A DNA stretch of 5,229 nucleotides from Candidatus Peribacterales bacterium (GTDB taxonomy: Bacteria; Patescibacteriota; Gracilibacteria; Peribacterales; Peribacteraceae), in the NCBI GenBank assembly GCA_021731345.1, contig JAKFXO010000080.1, positions 1 to 5,229 on the forward strand, in the 5' to 3' direction. Made by a program: the position numbers and the translations under genes. The notes below the pieces were generated by a model, which made no database searches, was not told where the DNA came from, and was given only the letters and a program-made list of their open reading frames with translations. Of the stretch, positions 1 to 5,229 are shown one piece after another (position 1 is the first letter of the stretch; every line of letters begins with the position of its first letter).

Positions 1-426
1 GAAGCCGGAAATACCGATGCGCTACAACGCATGCAGGACGCCTCCGTTCCGCTAGAGTCTGCCATTCAGTCACTCATCCAAGTTGTGGAGGAGGAGCTAC
101 CTGAAAAATATATTCCAGAACTCGTATTTTTCCTGTCGCGGTCCTGCGTCGATGGTCATTGCCAGCGCACCCTTGATGCAGTCGCGAGGCGCACATTCAA
201 TCCCTACTGCCATCCATATGTATCCGGCAAGTACGTCGAAGAAGATGCGTACAAGAAATGCTTCTGTTATCCGGAGGTCGAGTCTGATGATCCTGATTTC
301 TGGAAGGATTATTGCTCAGCAGATTTTGGTGAAGACATGGCTCGGTACGATGCCATGGAGCCAGAAATGATTCCGGCATGCGTAGAGGAATCACTTATGT
401 CCTCCAGCAGCTCCGTTAGTCCCTGA
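1..426 (+). CDS. Cysteine-rich acidic protein of unknown function, C-terminal part (5' end outside the window)
   Basis: I do not recognise this protein. The frame is open from the first base and ends at TGA 424-426, giving 141 visible codons. An ATG at 31 exists but has no Shine-Dalgarno-like sequence before it, and the frame stays open upstream of it, so I treat the gene as truncated by the window edge. An amphipathic, probably helical stretch (about codons 18-46) is followed by a cysteine-rich part with seven Cys at codons 49, 54, 70, 87, 89, 105 and 127. These do not form a standard CxxC zinc-ribbon pattern. Many Asp/Glu and aromatic residues lie between them, and the protein ends in a run of five Ser before Val-Ser-Pro. 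No membrane segment is visible. The cysteines could form disulfides in an exported protein or bind metal; the missing N terminus (signal peptide or not) would decide. It lies 62 bases before dnaE on the same strand, but a functional link is not shown. Coding status is likely from length and composition only. Confidence 0.6.
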   Translation, partial: EAGNTDALQRMQDASVPLESAIQSLIQVVEEELPEKYIPELVFFLSRSCVDGHCQRTLDAVARRTFNPYCHPYVSGKYVEEDAYKKCFCYPEVESDDPDFWKDYCSADFGEDMARYDAMEPEMIPACVEESLMSSSSSVSP

Positions 427-460
427 AACCCTGCAAAAGGACTACATAGTGCGTTGGCGA

Positions 461-484
461 GAGGGCTTACCGATGTTACCGTGA
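461..484 (+). promoter_or_regulatory. Possible leader mini-ORF (Met-Leu-Pro-stop) with ribosome-binding-like sequence before dnaE
   Basis: A GAGGG at 461-465 lies seven bases before an ATG at 473-475. That ATG opens a three-codon frame (ATG TTA CCG) closed by TGA at 482-484, only four bases before the dnaE ATG at 489. The purine-rich sequence is better placed for this mini-ORF than for dnaE, whose own start has only a weak GTGAG at 481-485. Ribosomes might load at the mini-ORF, stop, and restart at dnaE. This arrangement could equally be chance in a 62-base gap, and the role is inferred from spacing alone. Confidence 0.25.
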
Positions 485-488
485 GTGC

Positions 489-3400
489 ATGAGCGCCGAG
501 CGTTTTGTCCATCTGCACTGTCACTCTACTTTCTCGCTTTTAGAAGGCCTTCCAAGCCCTGAGGAAATTGTCGACCGTGCCAAGGAGCTCGGACACACCG
601 CTGTGGGAATGGCAGACAAGGGATACACGTACGGACTCATCGAATTTTACAAAGCTGCTAAAGATGCGGGGATCAAACCGATTCTCGGTCTTGAGACGTA
701 CGTTGCAGCACGCACGCGTCACGATAAAGAATCGTCGTCCGATACTCGTCGGTATCCGCTAGTGCTCCTCGCAGAAAATGAGGAGGGTTACCAGAACCTT
801 TTGGCACTTGCCACAAAGGCCGCCATGGAAGGTATGTACTACAAGCCGCGTGTGGACGCAGAGCTCTTGAAGCAGTACGGAAAGGGTCTTATTGCGCTTA
901 CAGGCCCCATTGGAGGCAGCGTGCCGCAGGCTGCTCTCGCAGAAGATTTTGAGCGCGTGAAACTTCTGACCGAGCAGTACCGTTCGTACTTTGGTCCGGA
1001 CAATCTGTATTTCGAGCTCATGGATTTGCCGAGTGTCCCCGGTCAACGTGAGGTGAATCAGCAGCTCATCAAATTCGGCAAAGAACTTGGCGTACCAGTG
1101 GTGGCAACGTGCAACAGTCATTACTGTCGCACGGAAGATGCAGAAGCACATGACGTACTTCTCTGTATTCAGAAAAATGCGAATGTCGGAGACGCTGGAA
1201 GATTTAGCATGCGTGACTCAGACTTTTCCATGCGTCCAGATGAAGAAATGCGCACAGCATTCGCACATATTCCAGAAGCCTTTGATAACGCGTCAGTTAT
1301 CGCAGATCGCTGCAACGTGAAGATTCCTTTTGGTCAGTATCGCATCCCGAAATTTCCCGTGAAGGGCGCTGACACAGAAGAGTCGCTTCTGAAATCTCAG
1401 TGCGAGGCAGGCCTCCTCAAGCGCTACAGCGCACAAATGAAGACCGACCCAGCACTTGAAAAGACTGTTCGTGAGCGCCTCGCCTACGAGCTTGAGGTCA
1501 TCAAGAACATGGGGTTCTCCGGCTACTTCCTCATCGTCTCAGACTTTGTGCAGGAGGCTAAGCGTCGCGGTATTACGGTCGGTCCTGGCCGCGGTTCCGC
1601 TGCGGGTTCCATCGTGAGTTACGTGCTGGATATCACCACGCTGGATCCCATCGCCCAAGGACTTCTCTTCGAGCGATTCCTCAATCCGGAACGTATCTCG
1701 ATGCCGGATATTGATATCGACTTCGCTGATACGCGTCGTGATGAAGTGCTGGAATACGTGCGAGAAAAATACGGTGCGGACCGCGTCATCCAAATTTGTA
1801 CGTTTGGAACACTGGCTGCCCGCGCTGCCGTGAAAGACGTTGGCCGCGCCTTCGGTGTCTCATTTGCCGAAATGAACGCGCTCGCCAAAGTGATTTCAGA
1901 TCGTCCCGGAACGACGCTAGAGGAAGCACTCGCGACGGATGAATTGCAGGGAGCCATTGAATCGAATGACACCTATAAGAAAATTATCGAGATCGCACTG
2001 AAGCTGGAAGGCAAAGCGCGTCACGTCTCGGTGCATGCGTGTGGCGTTGTCATCACACCTGAGCCTGCCGTGAAATATACGGCGTTGCAGCGCGCGCCAA
2101 AGGATGAAAACACCATCATCACGCAGTTCCACGCCAAGCCATTGGAGGCGCTAGGACTGCTGAAAATGGACTTCCTCGGCCTCAAAAACCTCACGATCAT
2201 TCAAACGGCACTTCTCATTATTGAGCGCATTCATAACGTGAAGATCGATATCGCATCTATTCCAACTGACGATAAACAAACCTTCGAGCTCCTGTCACGC
2301 GGAGAGACAACCGGCGTGTTCCAGCTTGAGTCTGCTGGTATGCGCAGATACTTGAAGCAGCTGAAACCGACACAGCTCGACGACATCACGGCCATGGTGT
2401 CTCTGTACCGTCCGGGTCCGATGGATAAAATTCCGGATTACATCAAATGTAAACACGGTGACAAAGAAGTGACCTACGTGCACAAGGACATGGAGCCGAT
2501 TCTGAAGCCGACATATGGTGTCGGTATTTATCAGGAGCAGATTCTTGAGATGGCGAAGGTTTTTGCCGGTTTTTCGCTAGGAGAAGCCGACTTGCTCAGG
2601 CGTGCTATTGGTAAAAAGATCAAAAAAGAGCTTGATGCGCAGCGCGATAAATTTATCAAGGGCGCGGTGTCGCGTGGCTACACACAGAAACTTGCGGTGA
2701 ATATTTTCGATGATGTCATCACGCCATTCGCGAACTACGGTTTCAACAAATCGCACGGTGCGTGTTACGCGCGCATTGCGTATGAGACGGCGTATCTGAA
2801 GGCGCGCTACCCCACGGAGTTCATGGCAGCACTTCTCTCGAGCGAAGACGGCGATACGGATCGTATCTCCATTGAGATCGAAGAAGCTCGCGCGATGGGA
2901 CTCAAGGTACTTCCGCCGGATCTCAATGAATCACTTGCACACTTTACAGCCCTCCCAGAAGGCAATATTCGCTTTGGACTCCTTGGCGTGAAAGGTGTGG
3001 GCGAAAGTTCCATTCGCCAAATCATCGAATTGCGTGAAAAAGAGGGCAAATTTGCTTCCATCGAGGATTTTGCCGGCAGAGTACCGAGCAAACTTCTCAA
3101 TAAAAAACTTCTAGAGTCGCTCGCCAAATCCGGCGCTTTGGACTGCTTTGGTGAGCGTGGCGTGCTTGTTGCTCAGTACGACAAAGTTGCGGAGTTCAGT
3201 AAATCCGCAGGAGATGTCGGTGCGTCGCAGACTGACATGTTTGAGTCACTTGGACGCGGTTCAGATGGTGCAACGATTGAATTTGACCCACAGGAACCGG
3301 CAAGTGGTTATCAGAAACTGCAGTGGGAAAAAGAAACGATCGGTCTCTATGTTTCCAGTCATCCACTCGCAGGACTCAGGAAATACATCGGCAAGAAAGC

Positions 3401-4205
3401 GCGTCTCATTGAAACGCTCAATGGCGATGATGTCGGTCGTAAGGTCACTGTTGCTGGCATCGTGGAAGCTACGAAAGTTTTGCACACCAAAAAAGGTGAG
3501 AGTATGGCTATTGTCACCGTGGAAGACCCAACCGGAAAGATAGAAGTCATGCTGTTTCCGCGTACGTACGGTCAGTACAAGGACATGCTCGAAAAAGCCG
3601 ACTCGATTCTTGTCATGGCAGGAACGCTGGATATGCGCATGGGTTTGCCGCAGCTCAAAATGGAAGCGATGAAGCGTGCTTCGCTGGAAACGATGGTGGC
3701 GAATGCCAAAGCAGCCGGAATGTTTAATGAAGATGAGGCAAAAAACTGGCGCGGAACGCAGCGCCGTGAAGTCATTGAGGAAACAGTGGAAGCCGTCAGT
3801 GACGAAGGAGAAGTAGTTGCAGCAGTGAAGATCCCCATTGCCACCGAAGCACCCGTTGAACCTGTTCAGGATGGTGTTCTTGGGCCGCTGGCGCAGTGGC
3901 TCAAGAAAGACATGCCGGTGCAAGAGCCGCTCGAAAAGTTAGGGCTGAAGGGATACACCCTGTCCATGGAAGAGGCACCAACGTCTATCCCCGCTATTTC
4001 CATTCATACGATCGAACTCCCCGCTCGTGCGCCAAAAGAATTACTTCTGGAGGTAAAAAGTATTTTTGAGACGTTTCCCGGAAGTGAAAAAGTGCAGCTT
4101 CGTATTGGTGATAAAACTGTTCCGGTTGGACTCACTGTCACAATGTCTCCAATTTTTGAGAAGCGTATTGAGGAAGCGGTGAAGAGATTTCCTGCGCAAG
4201 CATGA
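489..4205 (+). CDS. dnaE: DNA polymerase III subunit alpha (replicative C-family polymerase)
   Basis: This is the catalytic subunit of the replicative DNA polymerase, adding dNTPs to primer ends as part of the cytoplasmic holoenzyme. The 1238 residues are complete, slightly longer than E. coli DnaE (1160). Domains in order: PHP (about 5-230, starting with the HLHCH motif at 8-12); polymerase palm and fingers (about 335-790) with GPGRGSAAGS at 365-374, the PDIDIDF motif at 406-412 supplying catalytic Asp409 and Asp411, and the third catalytic Asp561 in KMDFLGLKNL; the YGFNKSH signature; helix-hairpin-helix DNA-binding region (about 830-890); a beta-clamp binding motif QTDMF at 914-918, matching E. 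coli QADMF; OB fold (about 985-1055); an acidic, Pro-rich insert (about 1090-1170); and a small C-terminal domain (1172-1238). Several PHP metal ligands are replaced (Lys44, Pro90, Pro140, Asn209), so proofreading by this domain is unlikely. ATG 489 is the only usable start: an in-frame TAG lies at 447 with no ATG, GTG or TTG between, and the PHP motif sits at the usual distance. The stop overlaps the next gene's start. Confidence 0.97.
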   Translation: MSAERFVHLHCHSTFSLLEGLPSPEEIVDRAKELGHTAVGMADKGYTYGLIEFYKAAKDAGIKPILGLETYVAARTRHDKESSSDTRRYPLVLLAENEEGYQNLLALATKAAMEGMYYKPRVDAELLKQYGKGLIALTGPIGGSVPQAALAEDFERVKLLTEQYRSYFGPDNLYFELMDLPSVPGQREVNQQLIKFGKELGVPVVATCNSHYCRTEDAEAHDVLLCIQKNANVGDAGRFSMRDSDFSMRPDEEMRTAFAHIPEAFDNASVIADRCNVKIPFGQYRIPKFPVKGADTEESLLKSQCEAGLLKRYSAQMKTDPALEKTVRERLAYELEVIKNMGFSGYFLIVSDFVQEAKRRGITVGPGRGSAAGSIVSYVLDITTLDPIAQGLLFERFLNPERISMPDIDIDFADTRRDEVLEYVREKYGADRVIQICTFGTLAARAAVKDVGRAFGVSFAEMNALAKVISDRPGTTLEEALATDELQGAIESNDTYKKIIEIALKLEGKARHVSVHACGVVITPEPAVKYTALQRAPKDENTIITQFHAKPLEALGLLKMDFLGLKNLTIIQTALLIIERIHNVKIDIASIPTDDKQTFELLSRGETTGVFQLESAGMRRYLKQLKPTQLDDITAMVSLYRPGPMDKIPDYIKCKHGDKEVTYVHKDMEPILKPTYGVGIYQEQILEMAKVFAGFSLGEADLLRRAIGKKIKKELDAQRDKFIKGAVSRGYTQKLAVNIFDDVITPFANYGFNKSHGACYARIAYETAYLKARYPTEFMAALLSSEDGDTDRISIEIEEARAMGLKVLPPDLNESLAHFTALPEGNIRFGLLGVKGVGESSIRQIIELREKEGKFASIEDFAGRVPSKLLNKKLLESLAKSGALDCFGERGVLVAQYDKVAEFSKSAGDVGASQTDMFESLGRGSDGATIEFDPQEPASGYQKLQWEKETIGLYVSSHPLAGLRKYIGKKARLIETLNGDDVGRKVTVAGIVEATKVLHTKKGESMAIVTVEDPTGKIEVMLFPRTYGQYKDMLEKADSILVMAGTLDMRMGLPQLKMEAMKRASLETMVANAKAAGMFNEDEAKNWRGTQRREVIEETVEAVSDEGEVVAAVKIPIATEAPVEPVQDGVLGPLAQWLKKDMPVQEPLEKLGLKGYTLSMEEAPTSIPAISIHTIELPARAPKELLLEVKSIFETFPGSEKVQLRIGDKTVPVGLTVTMSPIFEKRIEEAVKRFPAQA
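4202..4205 (+). other. ATGA stop-start overlap joining dnaE and tsaC
   Basis: The tsaC ATG (4202-4204) and the dnaE TGA (4203-4205) share bases. The best purine-rich sequence upstream (AAGAGA, 4182-4187) is about 14 bases from the ATG, too far for a strong ribosome binding site. Translation of tsaC therefore probably depends on ribosomes ending dnaE and restarting. The overlap is seen directly; the coupling is inferred from it. Confidence 0.8.
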
Positions 4206-4813
4206 AGATCATTCCAGAATCACCTGAGGCGCTTGCGGAAGCCCTTGAGGTTCTCCGTGCCGGCGGCACTGTTATTCACGCAACAGAGACGTGTTACGGC
4301 ATCGCTTGTGACCTCACGAACGAAGACGCGGTGAAAGATTTGTTTGATGTGAAGCAGCGTCCCGGTTACCAAACGGTGAGTGCGCTATTTCCCTCCGTCG
4401 ATGCTGCGCGCGAGTACGTCGAGATATCACCGAAAGCGCAGGAGCTTTTTCGGGCGCATCTTCCAGGACCGCTCACCATTGTTCTCTCAAAAAAGAAAAA
4501 CGCTCCACCCATCTGGCTCACATCGGAAGGTGCGGGTACCGATGCACTCATTGGTGTGAGAATTTCCTCGTATCCATTTGCTATGAAGCTCGCCGAGGCC
4601 TTTGGTAAGCCAATTGCAACCACATCCGCAAATCTTCACGGCAAGCCAAATCCGTACGCTGTATCCGATATTCAGATGCAGTGGGCCGATGCCCTTCTAC
4701 TGCCCGACCTTATCATCGACGCTGGTGCGCTGCCCGTCGCCGACCCTTCGACGGTAGTGCGTGCTGTCGGTGACGTCGTCACTGTTTTGCGGCAAGGGTC
4801 TGTGCGCTTCTAA
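4202..4813 (+). CDS. tsaC: L-threonylcarbamoyladenylate synthase (TsaC/YrdC family)
   Basis: The enzyme makes threonylcarbamoyl-AMP from threonine, bicarbonate and ATP. TsaD, with TsaB and TsaE in bacteria, then passes the group to A37 of tRNAs that read ANN codons (t6A). At 203 residues it has the single-domain TsaC/YrdC size, without the extra C-terminal domain of Sua5. Family motifs visible in order: HATETCYGIACD at 26-37 (usual form PTETVYGL), KxR at 51-53, LPGPLTIVL, GVRISSYP, TTSANLHGKP starting at 140 with the Ser-Ala-Asn core at 142-144, DPSTVVR at 181-187, and the closing LRQGSV (usual LRPG). The normally conserved Lys-Pro-Leu after KxR reads Gln-Thr-Val (57-59), a departure from the usual substrate-pocket sequence. 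The start is fixed by the ATGA overlap with dnaE. TsaB, TsaD and TsaE are not in the window. The last 117 bases are antisense to the tail of the minus-strand frame. YciO-type paralogues share the fold, but the TSAN and PSTVV motifs favour TsaC. Confidence 0.92.
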   Translation: MKIIPESPEALAEALEVLRAGGTVIHATETCYGIACDLTNEDAVKDLFDVKQRPGYQTVSALFPSVDAAREYVEISPKAQELFRAHLPGPLTIVLSKKKNAPPIWLTSEGAGTDALIGVRISSYPFAMKLAEAFGKPIATTSANLHGKPNPYAVSDIQMQWADALLLPDLIIDAGALPVADPSTVVRAVGDVVTVLRQGSVRF

Positions 4814-5229
4814 GACTTTACTACGGTAGAGCTCGCGAACACGCTCCACTTCCATGCGCATACGTTCAACATCAGCTTCTTGGAGTCGCACCGTGAGTTC
4901 GGCACTTCTTCGTGCAGTGCGCTCTCTAAGGTATTCCTCCTCAAGCACATCATGCCTGTCGAACGACAGCTTTAGACCTTGTTCCAGATCACGCTGTGCT
5001 TGCTCGGCTTCGGCAACCTTTTGTGATTGGACGTAATTTCCAATCAAACTACCGATTGCAATCGCACTCGCGGCGATGAGACCGTAGATCGTTCGCGACG
5101 AGTTTTTCGATGAAGGGTTTTCGTGCGACACGTGTTTCGAAGACACTCCTAATCCGGAGCCGTATTTACTTTGAAATTCAGCCCCCTCCAAATCCATCCC
5201 GAAGTCGTTGATAGGAGGACGTTCTTCGT
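4697..5229 (-). CDS. Predicted membrane-anchored coiled-coil protein, unknown function (5' end outside the window)
   Basis: I do not recognise the family. The minus-strand frame is open from the right edge to TAG at 4699-4697. An ATG at 5197 would give 166 residues, but no Shine-Dalgarno-like sequence precedes it and ten further open codons run to the edge, so the gene probably starts outside. Counting from that ATG: a polar, Ser/Gly-rich N-terminal part (1-35) ending in Lys31 and Arg35; one hydrophobic segment (about 36-55, IYGLIAASAIAIGSLIG); then a long Glu/Arg/Leu-rich stretch (about 58-128) with coiled-coil character, for example LEEEYLRERTARRSAEL. The positive charges before the hydrophobic segment suggest an N-in, C-out single-pass protein, though the balance is weak. 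The last 38 or so residues look less structured and lie opposite the 3' end of tsaC, with which this gene converges. No terminator hairpin is visible between them. The membrane and coiled-coil features, absent from the opposite-strand reading, support a real gene. Confidence 0.6.
   Translation of the reverse strand, partial: EERPPINDFGMDLEGAEFQSKYGSGLGVSSKHVSHENPSSKNSSRTIYGLIAASAIAIGSLIGNYVQSQKVAEAEQAQRDLEQGLKLSFDRHDVLEEEYLRERTARRSAELTVRLQEADVERMRMEVERVRELYRSKVLEAHRPLPQNSDDVTDSTHYRRRVGDGQRTSVDDKVGQ

Noticed and set aside
416..448. Possible promoter before dnaE (TTAGTC and TACATA)
   Set aside because: Both boxes match the consensus poorly and they are 21 bases apart, outside the usual range.
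3561..3570. Perfect 10-base palindrome CGTACGTACG
   Set aside because: It lies inside dnaE and encodes ordinary OB-fold residues; single occurrence, with no flanking structure to suggest a site.
3261..3923. Long minus-strand open frame (220 codons) inside dnaE
   Set aside because: It is opposite conserved OB-fold and C-terminal DnaE sequence, and its translation is rich in His, Phe, Cys and Arg with no recognisable domain, typical of an antisense shadow.
4814..4860. Intrinsic terminator between the convergent genes
   Set aside because: No GC-rich hairpin followed by a T-run was found on either strand.
4854..5036. Plus-strand open frame of 60 codons after tsaC
   Set aside because: The translation is a Ser/Arg/Cys-rich string without domain features, opposite the coiled-coil coding frame.
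5213..5218. AGGAGG on the plus strand near the right edge, resembling a ribosome binding site
   Set aside because: No ATG, GTG or TTG follows within the 11 remaining bases, and the region is better explained as minus-strand coding sequence.

Overview
The window is bacterial DNA of roughly even base composition, densely coded, with four protein genes and no RNA gene, mobile element or CRISPR array that I can see. TGA ends two of the genes at sensible places (the first gene, and dnaE inside an ATGA overlap), so the genome reads TGA as stop. The organism cannot be fixed from four genes. The style of the DnaE and TsaC proteins, and the dense packing with weak ribosome binding sites, would fit a Patescibacteria/CPR lineage of moderate GC, for example Peregrinibacteria or Peribacteria. 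That is a guess, not a result.

Layout from left to right: (1) 1-426, plus strand, the C-terminal part of an unrecognised cysteine-rich acidic protein whose start lies before the window. (2) 427-488, a short gap without a convincing promoter or terminator. It holds a tiny start-stop unit (Met-Leu-Pro-stop) behind a purine-rich ribosome-binding-like sequence, just ahead of dnaE. (3) 489-4205, dnaE, the replicative DNA polymerase III alpha subunit, 1238 residues and complete. (4) 4202-4813, tsaC (YrdC/Sua5 family), which makes threonylcarbamoyl-AMP for the t6A tRNA modification. Its ATG overlaps the dnaE stop. (5) 4697-5229, minus strand, an open frame running off the right edge that encodes a membrane segment followed by a coiled coil. 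Its tail is antisense to the last 117 bases of tsaC.

The core is a two-gene unit, dnaE-tsaC, joining chromosome replication with a universal tRNA modification through a 4-base overlap. There is no sign of a new defence system or mobile system. The points most worth checking are the decayed metal site in the PHP domain of DnaE, the mini-ORF before dnaE, the acidic insert near the DnaE C terminus, and the two unrecognised flanking proteins.
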